NCBI RefSeq assembly: GCF_010731895.1
Contig: NZ_AP022596.1
Location: forward strand, 124,001 to 188,000
Origin: Mycolicibacterium helvum
Lineage (GTDB): Bacteria > Actinomycetota > Actinomycetes > Mycobacteriales > Mycobacteriaceae
Direction: 5' to 3'
Length of the DNA: 64,000 nt
Part shown: one piece after another, positions 27,983 through 37,467 of the stretch
How the letters are laid out: each line of letters opens with the position of its first letter
Position numbering within the stretch: position 1 is the first letter of the stretch
The notes under the pieces: model-generated
Databases searched by the model: none
Told to the model about the DNA's origin: nothing
The model's input: only the letters and a program-made list of their open reading frames with translations
Made by a program: the position numbers and the translations under genes

Positions 27983-29226
27983 CGGCCGGGGTCGTCATCA
28001 TAGGTGGTGGACAAGGCGGTTTCGAGACGGCAATACGGCTACGCGCCAATGGCTTTCAGATGCCGGTAACCCTGATCTCAGACGAGGACGAAGTCCCCTA
28101 CCAACGCCCCCCGCTGTCGAAAAGCTGCCTTGTCGACGGCCTGGACCGCGACCTGCTGCGATTGCGCCCGGCGCGGTATTTTCCCGACCACGACATCACG
28201 CTGATCCGCGGTGTCGCCGCAACGGCTATCGACCGCCCACGACAACGCGTCCTGCTCTCCGACAGATCCCATCTCCCCTACGACCATCTGGTGCTCGCGC
28301 TCGGTGCCCGCAATCGAATCCTGCCTGTGGTCGGAGCCGGCGCTACAGGAGTGCACTATCTGCGTACCGTGGCCGATGCCGACGGGCTGCAGGCCGATCT
28401 CGGCCGTTGCGCTTCGATCGCGATCATCGGCGCGGGATTCATCGGCCTGGAGGTCGCGGCCGCCGCGCGCAAGCGCGGATTGAGCGTGACAGTTATCGAG
28501 TCACTGGCAAGGCCCATGGCGCGCGCCGTTTCGCCGATCGTGTCCGATTACTTCTTGAAGCAACACGCGGCGCACGGCGTCCGACTGGCCACGCGAACTG
28601 GAGTTGACACCATCCTCACGGAACGCGGCACCGTAACCGGAATACGTACCACCATTGGCGAGGACATCCACGCCGAGGCTGTTGTCGTGGGTATCGGGGT
28701 GATCCCGAACACTGAGCTTGCCGAAGAAGCCGGCCTGCCAACACAAAACGGGGTGATCGTCGATCGGCAATTACGCACCGTCGACCAGCGTATCTTCGCT
28801 ATCGGCGACTGCGCTGCCTTCCCAGCTCGGTCAGGCAGCGAGCTGGTCCGGCTGGAATCAGTGCAGAACGCAGTCGACCATGCGCGCTGCGTCGCGGCCC
28901 AGCTGACAACCGGGCCAGACATGAGATACCAAGACATCCCGTGGTTCTGGTCGCAGCAATACTCCTACAAACTGCAGATCGCCGGACTGACATCGGCGGC
29001 GAGCGACTTTGTACTGCGAGGCTCGTTCGAGAGCGGGTCGTTCTCGGTGTTCTGCTACCAGCAAGAATCACTGCTGGGCGTGGAGTCGGTCAACGCCCCA
29101 CACGACCACTTGGCCGCCCGAAAGATCCTCGCTGCCGGGATGCTGCTCACCCGTGAGCAAAGCGCTGACACAGGTTTCGATCTGAAGTCCGCGGTGAAGG
29201 GCTTGGCCCCCGCCACGGCCGGGTGA
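27979..29226 (+). CDS. FAD-dependent ferredoxin reductase of the P450 system
   Basis: It encodes 415 residues from ATG 27979, overlapping the ferredoxin stop (ATGA). Rossmann motifs are VVIIGGGQGGFETA (FAD, N terminus) and IAIIGAGFIGLEVAAAARKR (NAD(P)H, about 150), with the C-terminal FAD motif IFAIGDCAAFPA. The pattern is that of putidaredoxin reductase-type enzymes. It completes an NAD(P)H-to-P450 chain. Convergent with the mycothiol dehydrogenase gene, 21 bp apart. Confidence 0.93.
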   Translation: MTAGVVIIGGGQGGFETAIRLRANGFQMPVTLISDEDEVPYQRPPLSKSCLVDGLDRDLLRLRPARYFPDHDITLIRGVAATAIDRPRQRVLLSDRSHLPYDHLVLALGARNRILPVVGAGATGVHYLRTVADADGLQADLGRCASIAIIGAGFIGLEVAAAARKRGLSVTVIESLARPMARAVSPIVSDYFLKQHAAHGVRLATRTGVDTILTERGTVTGIRTTIGEDIHAEAVVVGIGVIPNTELAEEAGLPTQNGVIVDRQLRTVDQRIFAIGDCAAFPARSGSELVRLESVQNAVDHARCVAAQLTTGPDMRYQDIPWFWSQQYSYKLQIAGLTSAASDFVLRGSFESGSFSVFCYQQESLLGVESVNAPHDHLAARKILAAGMLLTREQSADTGFDLKSAVKGLAPATAG

Positions 29227-29247
29227 CATCACCGCCTCGTCAAAGGC

Positions 29248-30333
29248 TCATACGATGACTACTGAGCGCAGGACTTCGCCGGTGTGCATCTTGTGGAAGG
29301 CGTCTTCGATGGCGTCCAGGCCGATGCGTTCGGAGACGAACTTCTCTAGCGGGAGGCGGCCCTGGCGGTAGAGGCTGATCAGGGTGGGGAAGTCCCGTTC
29401 GGGTAGGCAGTCGCCGTACCAGGAGGACTTCAGTGATCCGCCGCGGGAGAAGAAATCCACCAACGGCATGTCCAGGCGCATGTCCGGGGTTGGAACACCC
29501 ACCAGGACAACGGTTCCGGCAAGGTCGCGGGCGTAGAACGCCTGCTTCCAGGTCTCCGGGCGCCCGACGGCGTCGATCACCACATCGGCGCCGAACCCGT
29601 CGGTCAGATCCTGGATGGTCTCCACCGCGTCGAGCTCGCGGGCGTTGACAGTGTGGGTGGCCCCGAACTCACGGGCCCAGGCCAGTTTGGTGTTGTCGGT
29701 ATCCACCGCGATGATCGTGCGCGCACCCACCAGAGCGGCCCCGGCGATCGCGGCGTCCCCGACCCCACCACAGCCGATCACCGCGACAGTGTCGTCGCGG
29801 CCAATGGCACCGGTGTTGACCGCCGCACCCAGCCCGGCCATCACCCCACAGCCCAACAGCCCCGCCACCGCGGGGTCAGCCTGCGGATCAACCTTGGTGC
29901 ACTGCCCCTCATGGACCAGGGTCTTATCGGCGAACGCACCAATACCCAGGGCCGGCGTCAGCTCGGTGCCGTCGGTCAACGTCATCTTCTGGGTGGCGTT
30001 ATGGGTATCGAAGCAGTACCACGGGCGGCCACGCTTACACGCCCGGCACTGACCACACACCGCACGCCAATTCAGGATCACGAAATCACCCGGCACGACA
30101 TTGGTCACGCCGGCACCAATCGACTCCACCGTGCCCGCGGCCTCATGACCCAGCAGGAACGGATACTCGTCGTTGATACCGCCCTCGCGATAAGTCAGAT
30201 CGGTATGACACACACCGCACGCCATCACCGTGACCACCACCTCACCAGGCCCAGGATCGGGAATGACAATGTCGACCAACTCAACCGGCTGCTTCTTAGA
30301 CCGAGAAATCACACCGCGCACTGTCTGACTCAT
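29248..30333 (-). CDS. mscR: S-(hydroxymethyl)mycothiol dehydrogenase (formaldehyde detoxification)
   Basis: It encodes 361 residues, the usual length of mycobacterial MscR. It is a zinc-dependent medium-chain dehydrogenase: catalytic zinc in ACGVCHTD and GHEAAG, structural zinc cysteines in [15 protein letters not shown], and NAD-binding [12 protein letters not shown]. It oxidises the formaldehyde-mycothiol adduct to S-formylmycothiol. It lies at the end of the minus-strand run containing the gcoAB-type O-demethylase, whose reaction releases formaldehyde, so the link is functional as well as positional. It may be a second, pathway-dedicated copy in the genome. Confidence 0.9.
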   Translation of the reverse strand: MSQTVRGVISRSKKQPVELVDIVIPDPGPGEVVVTVMACGVCHTDLTYREGGINDEYPFLLGHEAAGTVESIGAGVTNVVPGDFVILNWRAVCGQCRACKRGRPWYCFDTHNATQKMTLTDGTELTPALGIGAFADKTLVHEGQCTKVDPQADPAVAGLLGCGVMAGLGAAVNTGAIGRDDTVAVIGCGGVGDAAIAGAALVGARTIIAVDTDNTKLAWAREFGATHTVNARELDAVETIQDLTDGFGADVVIDAVGRPETWKQAFYARDLAGTVVLVGVPTPDMRLDMPLVDFFSRGGSLKSSWYGDCLPERDFPTLISLYRQGRLPLEKFVSERIGLDAIEDAFHKMHTGEVLRSVVIV

Positions 30334-30387
30334 GAGCTTTGATCACTTCCGAAGATGTTGCGAGTTGCCATCAGTTGACTCCACCGA

Positions 30388-31737
30388 TCATGCGTTGACG
30401 TCGCCACAGTTCGGGGTGGTGGGGATGCCGTTGAACCGGTCAGCGATCCACTGCATCGCGCGTTCGCCGTCTACGAAGTACGGCAGTAGGTGGTTGATCG
30501 ACAGCTTATTGAGAAAGGGCGGTTGTTCGTTCGTCCACAGTTGGACATCGGCTCCCTTAGCGCACCAGTCGGCCGCGAGCTGACGCGAGCCCTCCCAGGG
30601 ACTGAACGAGTCCCATCGATTTGTCGAAATAAGCACGGGTGCAGACGGTTTCATACTTCCCAGCCGTTGGAGGTCGAGTATTCCCTTGAGGGGCTCGTTG
30701 TTTGCGAGCGCTATCGGATCCGTGGTGAACCAGAACTGGAGATGGCGGAAGGCGTAGTCGGCAACAGTCTGCAGCGTGCAGATGTTCTGCGACCAATCGA
30801 ACATCTGCCTGCCGCGATCGGTGAGCACCGACAACAACCCGTCGCGCGCTTCTGGATAAGCGGCCACGATGCCATTCAGGATATAGCCGGTAGCACCGGC
30901 CAGCAGATTGCCGTCGACGAATGGCAGCAGGGCGGCAAGGTCCATGGGGGGCGCTCCTGACCACGCTCCCACCACCCGAAGATCGGGAGCGTATGTGGGT
31001 GCGAGTTCGGCGGCGGACGCTGAGGCCTGCCCACCAGAGGACCATCCCCAGAATGCCACGGGCCCAGCAGGATCCAGAGACGTATTGGGTAGCTGCATAG
31101 CGGCCCGGCCAGCGTCGATGAGTGCCGTCCCCGCAGCGATCCGATTGCCGAACTGCGGGACAGCGCCCGGAATACCAAGACCCACACCGTCGGTGACCAC
31201 TACAGCGAATCCGCGGGCCACCATGGTAGCGACAAACGTCTCTTCGTAGCCGAACGTCAGGTCAAAGCCCTGAGAGAAGTGGATGCCCTGGTTGAACAAC
31301 CGTGATGGGGCGCATTGCTCGCCCATCCCGTAGGGGCCGGTTGCGAACGCGATCAATGGGCGCGGCCCCTTGCCCGGCCAGGGATTGTCGGGTTCGAAGT
31401 AGGTGCCCGTGACCGCAACCGGGATACCACGCGCGTCGGTACTGCGGTACATGATGCGCGTCCCCGTCGCCACGTAGGCACCCAGTTGACCGGAAGGCTC
31501 GAGTACCAGCCGCGAGGGCTCGCTGCGGATCAGGTCGCCAGGCTTGCCGGGCGGCAGTGGGGCCGGCGGCGTGTAGAACTCCTGATACAGACTCTCGTCG
31601 GCGCGGGCCGGCCAGGCCCCCAATGAGGGCGACACCAACGAGGTCACGGCCATCGCCATCGCGACGAACACCGCCGCCCAGCGCATTGGAATTGGGCGTG
31701 CAAGGTCGGATCTCACAGTTGGCCACGGTCTGCGCAT
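30388..31737 (-). CDS. Secreted lipase/esterase, secretory lipase (LIP) family
   Basis: It encodes 449 residues with a long N-terminal export signal (hydrophobic MRWAAVFVAMAMAVTSLVSP, cleavage likely after PARA near residue 46); an internal ATG at 31686 is an alternative start. The alpha/beta-hydrolase nucleophile elbow is FWGWSSGGQASA. The rest fits the secretory lipase family (RPLIAFATGPYGMGEQCAPS; INHLLPYFVDGERAMQWI). It lies between the O-demethylase reductase and mscR on the same strand, with 54- to 130-bp gaps. It may release phenols from esters outside the cell; this is inference from context. Confidence 0.85.
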   Translation of the reverse strand: MRRPWPTVRSDLARPIPMRWAAVFVAMAMAVTSLVSPSLGAWPARADESLYQEFYTPPAPLPPGKPGDLIRSEPSRLVLEPSGQLGAYVATGTRIMYRSTDARGIPVAVTGTYFEPDNPWPGKGPRPLIAFATGPYGMGEQCAPSRLFNQGIHFSQGFDLTFGYEETFVATMVARGFAVVVTDGVGLGIPGAVPQFGNRIAAGTALIDAGRAAMQLPNTSLDPAGPVAFWGWSSGGQASASAAELAPTYAPDLRVVGAWSGAPPMDLAALLPFVDGNLLAGATGYILNGIVAAYPEARDGLLSVLTDRGRQMFDWSQNICTLQTVADYAFRHLQFWFTTDPIALANNEPLKGILDLQRLGSMKPSAPVLISTNRWDSFSPWEGSRQLAADWCAKGADVQLWTNEQPPFLNKLSINHLLPYFVDGERAMQWIADRFNGIPTTPNCGDVNA

Positions 31738-31866
31738 GGGACACCTTCGTCCTGTCTATTGTTTCGTCGTACCTGGAAATGGCGATGCAAATGAGCCGCA
31801 GTACGGTGTATGCGGCGAGCGGCCTATACGTCTCTGGTTCGGGCCCGCGCGAGGGGCCTGCGCAGG

Positions 31867-32967
31867 CTAGGGCGCGGTCGAGTTCGGCGCGAATACCTCG
31901 CGAAATATCAGCCGCGGCGCGATTCGGCGTCGCTTGAGCGCCCTGACCGCAGCATCCACCATGGGAGGCGGCCCACATAGGAAGGCGCTCATCCCCCGGC
32001 AACTCGCGAAATCGTTGGTGACCACTTCGGTGACCAAACCGGTCGCTCCGTCCCAGTCCTGTTCGCTGAGTGCGGGTCGATAGTGGAAGTTGCGGTGCTG
32101 GTGCGCAAGCCTCTCGAAGAAGTCGGCGTCGTAAAGGTCGCACCGTCGCCTGCCGCCGTGATAGAGGTACAGCTCCGGCACCAAGTCCTCACTCAAAGCG
32201 TGTTGGACAATCGATTTCAACGGCGCCAGGCCTGTGCCACCGCCGATGAGAATTGCCGGTTCGTCCTGCTTTTTGACCAAGTGGAACTGGCCGAGCGGTC
32301 CTCGTAGCGTTATTCGATCGCCCACCTGCAACGACCGGAAAATCCAGCCTTCGGTCGCAACGCCTCCGGGAGTCAGCTTGATGTGTAGCTCGAGATTGCG
32401 TGTCTGCGAGGGCGGGTTAGCCATCGAATATTGCCTGGCCACACCGGAACCGGGCACGATCAATTCACAGTACTGGCCGGCATTGAACGACATGTCGTCA
32501 TCGAGCTTCACCACCAGCCGTTTCGTTGCGTGGGCGATGTCCTCGAGGACGATCACCGTGCCGCAGTAGTCCCGGAGCCGATGGTGGGGCACCTCGCCGT
32601 CGACGGCCGTCAATGGTTCGACGGTGAGATCAGACAACGGCGTGGCCATGCAGCTCAGTGCCAGCCCGCTACTGCGCTCAGCACAGGTGAGCGTGTAATC
32701 GGGAGAACCGTTGTGGCACAAGTCGCCACGGATCACTCTGATCTTGCAGGTACCACAGGTGCCCTGGGTGCAGGAGTGGGGCAGCCATACGTCAGCGCGC
32801 AGCGCCGCATCGAGTATCGATTGATTCCTGCCAACCGTCACCTCCGATTCCCTTGCGGGTGGACACTGGATCCGCACAGCGAAGGAGTCGGACACGTAAT
32901 CGCCTACTTCCCTATATGGTCGCTTTTCCGGCGGCGCGATGACTGTGTCGAACGACTCGCCGTTCAT
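31867..32967 (-). CDS. gcoB: Aromatic O-demethylase reductase (GcoB-like)
   Basis: It encodes 366 residues from ATG 32967, which overlaps the P450 stop by ATGA; ATG 32976 would add three. After about 35 extra N-terminal residues comes a plant-type [2Fe-2S] domain ([15 protein letters not shown] and a later cysteine in LALSCMA). An FAD domain ([20 protein letters not shown]) and an NAD(P)H domain ([25 protein letters not shown]) follow. This order is that of GcoB, the single-chain reductase for the GcoA P450. It passes electrons from NADH to the upstream-encoded P450. Confidence 0.88.
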   Translation of the reverse strand: MNGESFDTVIAPPEKRPYREVGDYVSDSFAVRIQCPPARESEVTVGRNQSILDAALRADVWLPHSCTQGTCGTCKIRVIRGDLCHNGSPDYTLTCAERSSGLALSCMATPLSDLTVEPLTAVDGEVPHHRLRDYCGTVIVLEDIAHATKRLVVKLDDDMSFNAGQYCELIVPGSGVARQYSMANPPSQTRNLELHIKLTPGGVATEGWIFRSLQVGDRITLRGPLGQFHLVKKQDEPAILIGGGTGLAPLKSIVQHALSEDLVPELYLYHGGRRRCDLYDADFFERLAHQHRNFHYRPALSEQDWDGATGLVTEVVTNDFASCRGMSAFLCGPPPMVDAAVRALKRRRIAPRLIFREVFAPNSTAP

Positions 32968-34178
32968 ACTTCCCATTGCACATACAGGCTTTTGGGTCCG
33001 CGGAACCCCCAGCCCCAGAAGTCCACTTCGTGTGCCTCGTCGCGTTCGAGATTGGGGATGGCTTCGAACAGCTCCTCGAGGCCAATCCGCATCACATGGT
33101 TAGCGAAATACGTTCCAGCGCAGGCATGCACACCGCCTCCGAACGTCATATTGGGAATGATGGTGCGATCGAGGTCATACTCAGTTGGTGCGCGGTAGGC
33201 GTGCTCGTCGCGATTCGCCGACCCGTAAGACAGCATCACGACAGCCCCCTCGGGCAATTCGACACCCCCGACGGTCACTGCCTTGGCCGCTCTTTTGACG
33301 GCAGCCGACCAGATGGGGGCCACCCACCGCATGCCTTCGGCAATCGCCCGAGGCAGCAATGTCGGGTCGTCCACCACCCGCTCGAGCTGATCAGGCTGGG
33401 TGAACAACCCCGCCAACGTGGTCGCCATCGCGTGTCCCGGTTCCTGCATCGCTCCCAGCAGGAACACATAAAGGTTCGGATAGATGACGTCCCGGCCTCG
33501 CGTCTGCCCGGCGGGCATACCGTCGTGCAACCAGTGAGAGATCGCCGAGTGATCGGGGTGGGCAATCCAGTGGTCGATCTTGGGGTCGACATGAGCGACG
33601 ATCTCGGCCTTTGCCTCGTCCCCCGGGGCGAACCCATCGGGGTTGACGAACTCACCGCCTTCGTCGACGCCGGCGTTGGTGAAGGAGACACTGAGCTTGT
33701 GGAACCACTCCCGCAGCTTGTCGGTGCTGACGTCGTCGAGACCGAGTAGATCACCGAGGGCACGCACGCTGACCGGTTCGCAGTATGCCGAGACGATCTC
33801 GGCGCTACCGTCGTTCTCGAATTCCTCCAACAGCTTTCGTGCATAGGGACGAACCAGGTCGTCGACGTACGTGTCGACCATCGACGGTTGTAGGTGGGGT
33901 TCGACCATATCGCGCAGGGCGCGATGCTCGGCGCCGTTGGTATCGAGCAGTGCGCCCGGACCAAACGTGCGATGCCCTGCCGCCGAGATCACTGCCGGCC
34001 AATCTTCGCTGTCCCGGGCGATCTGCATGCACAGCTCTCGGGTCGAGACGATGTACATGCCCAGGGCCGGGACATAGGCGACGGGCGCCTCCTTGCGCAG
34101 CCGCTCATAGAACGGGTGCGGGTCGGCTTCGAGCTCCTCGATCGTGATCTCGTCGATGAAGCTGGGTGTGGTGGTCAT
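32964..34178 (-). CDS. gcoA: Aromatic O-demethylase cytochrome P450 (GcoA-like, CYP255A type)
   Basis: It encodes 404 residues from ATG 34178; the frame is open further upstream but this start gives the family N terminus. The haem loop is [10 protein letters not shown] with Cys353. The I helix reads [16 protein letters not shown]: a Glu-Pro pair replaces the usual acid-Thr, as I recall for guaiacol O-demethylase GcoA. Other shared stretches are [12 protein letters not shown] and the end [11 protein letters not shown]. GcoA demethylates guaiacol and related alkoxyphenols, giving catechol and formaldehyde. Partner gcoB overlaps downstream and a catechol dioxygenase gene lies upstream. Confidence 0.88.
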   Translation of the reverse strand: MTTTPSFIDEITIEELEADPHPFYERLRKEAPVAYVPALGMYIVSTRELCMQIARDSEDWPAVISAAGHRTFGPGALLDTNGAEHRALRDMVEPHLQPSMVDTYVDDLVRPYARKLLEEFENDGSAEIVSAYCEPVSVRALGDLLGLDDVSTDKLREWFHKLSVSFTNAGVDEGGEFVNPDGFAPGDEAKAEIVAHVDPKIDHWIAHPDHSAISHWLHDGMPAGQTRGRDVIYPNLYVFLLGAMQEPGHAMATTLAGLFTQPDQLERVVDDPTLLPRAIAEGMRWVAPIWSAAVKRAAKAVTVGGVELPEGAVVMLSYGSANRDEHAYRAPTEYDLDRTIIPNMTFGGGVHACAGTYFANHVMRIGLEELFEAIPNLERDEAHEVDFWGWGFRGPKSLYVQWEV

Positions 34179-34236
34179 CGCCAGAACTCCTGGGCTTGGG
34201 AAGGTGATGGCTTGATCGGCACCGACAGAGGTCCCC

Positions 34237-35298
34237 TCACGCGGGTGCACCCGCAACCGCGCCGACATCTCCGAGATCGAGTTCCTCGATCGACGTACCC
34301 GGGCCGAAATGCGCAAACTTCTCGATGTGTTGATCCAGTGCCAACGGGCTCGGTGTGCCGTACGTGAAGTATGTTTCCCACGGCAGATGGGCGCCGCCGA
34401 CCGCGAGCCCGGTGTCGATATCAGACATCTGCCACGTCTTGGTCGTCGCATCGGGGTCCAGGTGCAGATAGCCCGCCTCACCGAACAGTTCGATGCGGTT
34501 GCCGCCCGGCTCGAACACGTACAGGAACTGCCCCTGGGTGATCCCGTGCTTATCCGGGCCCGCCTCGATCTGGATGTCGTACTCGCGGAACATCTCCACG
34601 GCGTCGGCAAGGTGCTGTCCAGTGCCGTAATAGAACGCCAGGTGGTGGAGTTTCCCGCGCCCACCGGTCATGTCCCGCATGCAGGCCACCTCATGGCCCA
34701 GCAGGTTCGAACTCATCCACGCACCGATCTCCACCGAGCCGTCGACGACCCGCTCGGTCGTGCGCAAGCCCAGGTGCCGCTCGAAAGCGCTCTTGACGGC
34801 CGAAACGTCCGACGCCATCAGATTGAGATGGTCGATCCGCTTCACCGGAATGCCCTGCAGTGGTTTGCGACTGGGCCGCGTGACGATCTTGCTCTGTAGT
34901 TCCGCTGGGGCGGAGTACTTCTCGGCTTCCCACAACAGCTGTAGCGGATGTCCGTCAGGTGATCGGAACGCGAAGGTCTTGCCATAGCCGAATTCGTCGT
35001 CGAACCACGTTCCCTCGACGTCGCCCTGCTTGAGGGAGGCGACCCGCCGCTCGAGCGCCTCGGATGAACTCGACCGCAATGCCGCGTGGCCCATACCCGC
35101 CGCGGACGCTTCGGTGACCTTCAGGCTCCATGGGTACGGGTCTTCGTAGCCCCTCAGGTAAACCGATTGGCCCTCTCGGTAGGTCACGTACATGCCCAGG
35201 AACTTGGTAAAGAAGTCCAAGGTCTCCTGCGGCCGTGGGCTCAGCAGTTCGGCTCGCGCGAGATGAGCGATGTCGAAACGGGCGTTGGGGTCGGTCAT
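34237..35298 (-). CDS. Catechol 2,3-dioxygenase (extradiol, type I)
   Basis: It encodes 353 residues from ATG 35298, preceded by AGGAG; an upstream ATG at 35313 would overlap that site. It is a two-domain vicinal-oxygen-chelate protein. Fe(II) ligands are in the C-terminal domain: His in DHLNLM, His in KLHHLAFYY, and Glu in the [13 protein letters not shown] fingerprint. Additional catalytic His and Tyr are expected nearby. It cleaves catechol next to the diol to give 2-hydroxymuconic semialdehyde. It is first in the run with gcoA and gcoB, fitting demethylation followed by ring opening. Confidence 0.9.
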   Translation of the reverse strand: MTDPNARFDIAHLARAELLSPRPQETLDFFTKFLGMYVTYREGQSVYLRGYEDPYPWSLKVTEASAAGMGHAALRSSSSEALERRVASLKQGDVEGTWFDDEFGYGKTFAFRSPDGHPLQLLWEAEKYSAPAELQSKIVTRPSRKPLQGIPVKRIDHLNLMASDVSAVKSAFERHLGLRTTERVVDGSVEIGAWMSSNLLGHEVACMRDMTGGRGKLHHLAFYYGTGQHLADAVEMFREYDIQIEAGPDKHGITQGQFLYVFEPGGNRIELFGEAGYLHLDPDATTKTWQMSDIDTGLAVGGAHLPWETYFTYGTPSPLALDQHIEKFAHFGPGTSIEELDLGDVGAVAGAPA

Positions 35299-35365
35299 CG
35301 ATACTCCTGACATTTGTGCCGTCCGCTCGGCTGCACTGGCAGCCCGGCAGGTGTCACCAGGATGT

Positions 35366-35381
35366 GGTGAGCCAGGTCACG
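35366..35381. promoter_or_regulatory. CRP-core-like site GTGA-N6-TCAC in the divergent pathway promoter
   Basis: GGTGAGCCAGGTCACG matches the inner GTGA-N6-TCAC of the CRP consensus, with both outer bases differing. It lies in the 222-bp region between the dioxygenase-gcoAB run and the acetaldehyde dehydrogenase-aldolase run. A second inverted repeat, TTCGG-GATAG-CCGAA (35394-35408), nearby could bind the IclR or AraC regulator of the island. Cyclic AMP control of both arms is possible but unproven. Confidence 0.4.
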
Positions 35382-35520
35382 TGGTGTGAACGATTCGGGA
35401 TAGCCGAACGACCACACGGTTTCCCAGCGTCGTTGTCCACAAGGTCCGGAACACCTTCGGCCAGACGATGCGATCTTCCTAACGTCGAGTCCACACACCG
35501 CATAGCGAAAGGGCCCGCCC

Positions 35521-36399
35521 ATGCGTCGATGGAAAGCGGCGATCATCGGCTCCGGCAATATCGGAACCGACCTGATGTACAAGCTGCTCCGATCACAGTG
35601 GGTCGAGCCGATCTACATGGTCGGCGTCGACCCCGCGAGCGAGGGGCTGGATCGCGCACGGCAGGCCGGCCTGGAGTCCTCTGCCGGAGGGATCGACTGG
35701 CTCCTATCGCGACCGGAGTTGCCCGACGTCGTCTTCGAGGCCACCTCCGCCAAAGTGCATACTGCCGCCGCACCTCGTTACGCTGCGGCCGGCATCACCG
35801 CGATCGACCTGACACCGGCATCGGTGGGACCGTATGTGGTTCCCGCCGTGAATCTCACGGAGCACCTCGGGGCCCCCAATGTCAACATGGTCAGCTGCGC
35901 CGGGCAGGCGACGATCCCGATCCTCCACGCCATCAACGCCGTAGCCGACGTCGCCTACGGCGAGATCGTCGCCGCGATCGCAAGCAAGAGTGCGGGCCCT
36001 GGCACCCGGCAGAACCTCAGCGAGTTCAGCGAGAAAACCGGTCGCGCACTGGCCCTCGTCGCCGGTGCGGACCGGGCCAAGGCCATCTCGGTGATCAATC
36101 CCGCCGAGCCCCCGATGAACATGCGAGACACGGTGTACGCCAAGGTGCGCCGCCCTGATCCGCAAGCCATCGAACGTGCCGTGGTCAATATGGTCGCCAA
36201 GGTCGCCGAGTACGTCCCCGGTTATCGCCTGCGACTCGTCGACGTCGAAGGTGACCTGGTCACGGTCATGCTCGAGGTGGTCGGTGCCGGTGACTTCCTA
36301 CCAACTTATGCCGGCAACCTCGACATCATCACCGCGGCGGCAGCGCGGGTGGCCGACGTCATGGCCCACCAGAATCTCACGCAAGGAGCACTCCAGTGA
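35521..36399 (+). CDS. Acetaldehyde dehydrogenase (acylating)
   Basis: It encodes 292 residues. The NAD-binding N terminus is [18 protein letters not shown], the catalytic Cys is in [17 protein letters not shown], and the C-terminal dimerisation and aldolase-contact region contains [15 protein letters not shown]. It converts acetaldehyde plus CoA to acetyl-CoA. Its partner aldolase starts at an overlapping GTG, as is usual for these channelling complexes (BphJ/DmpF/HsaG family). It begins the plus-strand arm of the meta-cleavage pathway. Confidence 0.95.
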   Translation: MRRWKAAIIGSGNIGTDLMYKLLRSQWVEPIYMVGVDPASEGLDRARQAGLESSAGGIDWLLSRPELPDVVFEATSAKVHTAAAPRYAAAGITAIDLTPASVGPYVVPAVNLTEHLGAPNVNMVSCAGQATIPILHAINAVADVAYGEIVAAIASKSAGPGTRQNLSEFSEKTGRALALVAGADRAKAISVINPAEPPMNMRDTVYAKVRRPDPQAIERAVVNMVAKVAEYVPGYRLRLVDVEGDLVTVMLEVVGAGDFLPTYAGNLDIITAAAARVADVMAHQNLTQGALQ

Positions 36400-37454
36400 G
36401 CGGCACCGAGAACAGCACCGTCAACAAGCCCCGGGTCACCCTTGTCGACACCACCCTCCGAGACGGAATGTCCTCGGTTTCACACCAATTCACGCCGGCT
36501 AACGTCGCCGACATCACCGCCGGACTCGACCGGGCCGGCGTCAGCACCATCGAAGTGGCGCACGGCATCGGTCTGGGCGCCTCATCAATCCAGTACGGCT
36601 TCGCCGCGGCCAGCGACCCCGAGTATGTGCGCGCGGCGGTTGAGGCCGCGGACAGCGCTGACATCGCGGTCCTGTACGTGCCCGGCATCGCTACCCTGCC
36701 CGAGTTGCAGAAGGCAGTCGATGCGGGGATCAGCACGGTGCGCGTTGCGGTGCACTGCACCGAGGCCGACTGCGCCGAACAACCCGTTGAATGGGCCAAG
36801 AACGCCGGCCTCACCGTGATGACGTTCCTGATGATGAGCCACAAACTGGGCGCCGAGGCGCTGGTCGAACAGGCTGCCAAGCTCGACTCCTACGGAGCCG
36901 ACGTGGTGTACGTCGTGGACTCGGCGGGAGCGATGGTGCCCAGCCAGGCCGCGGGCCGCGTCCGCGCGCTGTGCCAGGCCATCTCGGCAGAGGTGGGCTT
37001 CCATGCCCACAACAACCTCGGGCTGGGCATCGCGAATGCGCTCGCCGCCGCCGAGAACGGAGCAACCTTCATCGACGGCTCGCTGCGCGGGCTCGGTGCC
37101 AGCGCCGGCAACGCGCAGACCGAGGTACTGGCAGCTGCCTTCGAGCGCGCCGGATTCGACACCGGCGTCGACTTGTTCCCGCTGATCGACACCGCCGAAC
37201 GAATCGTCGCGCCGCTCATGACCGAACCGCAGATCGTCGACGAGACGGCACTGATCCTTGGCTATGCGGGCGTCTACTCAACGTTCTTCCATCCCACCAA
37301 GCGCGCCGCCAAGAAGTTCGGTCTACCCACCCGTGACATCCTGCTGGAGCTGGGCCGTCGAGGTGTGATCGGCGGCCAGGAAGACATGATCATCGACGTC
37401 GCCAATGAGCTGGCCGGACGCACCGCCGGCGTGCGCGCCCCGGCCACCGTGTGA
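36396..37454 (+). CDS. 4-hydroxy-2-oxovalerate aldolase
   Basis: It encodes 352 residues from a GTG overlapping the preceding stop (GTGA). The DRE-TIM barrel start [15 protein letters not shown] carries the catalytic Arg and metal-ligand Asp, and the metal-binding [12 protein letters not shown] follows near residue 205. The C-terminal region includes [15 protein letters not shown], a communication segment with the dehydrogenase. It cleaves 4-hydroxy-2-oxovalerate to pyruvate and acetaldehyde, which passes to the dehydrogenase encoded just upstream. Confidence 0.95.
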   Translation: MSGTENSTVNKPRVTLVDTTLRDGMSSVSHQFTPANVADITAGLDRAGVSTIEVAHGIGLGASSIQYGFAAASDPEYVRAAVEAADSADIAVLYVPGIATLPELQKAVDAGISTVRVAVHCTEADCAEQPVEWAKNAGLTVMTFLMMSHKLGAEALVEQAAKLDSYGADVVYVVDSAGAMVPSQAAGRVRALCQAISAEVGFHAHNNLGLGIANALAAAENGATFIDGSLRGLGASAGNAQTEVLAAAFERAGFDTGVDLFPLIDTAERIVAPLMTEPQIVDETALILGYAGVYSTFFHPTKRAAKKFGLPTRDILLELGRRGVIGGQEDMIIDVANELAGRTAGVRAPATV

Positions 37455-37467
37455 GGTGAGGACACCA

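Noticed and set aside
32964..34664. P450 frame extended to 566 codons
   Set aside because: The upstream part overlaps the catechol dioxygenase gene in another frame; the family N terminus starts at 34178.
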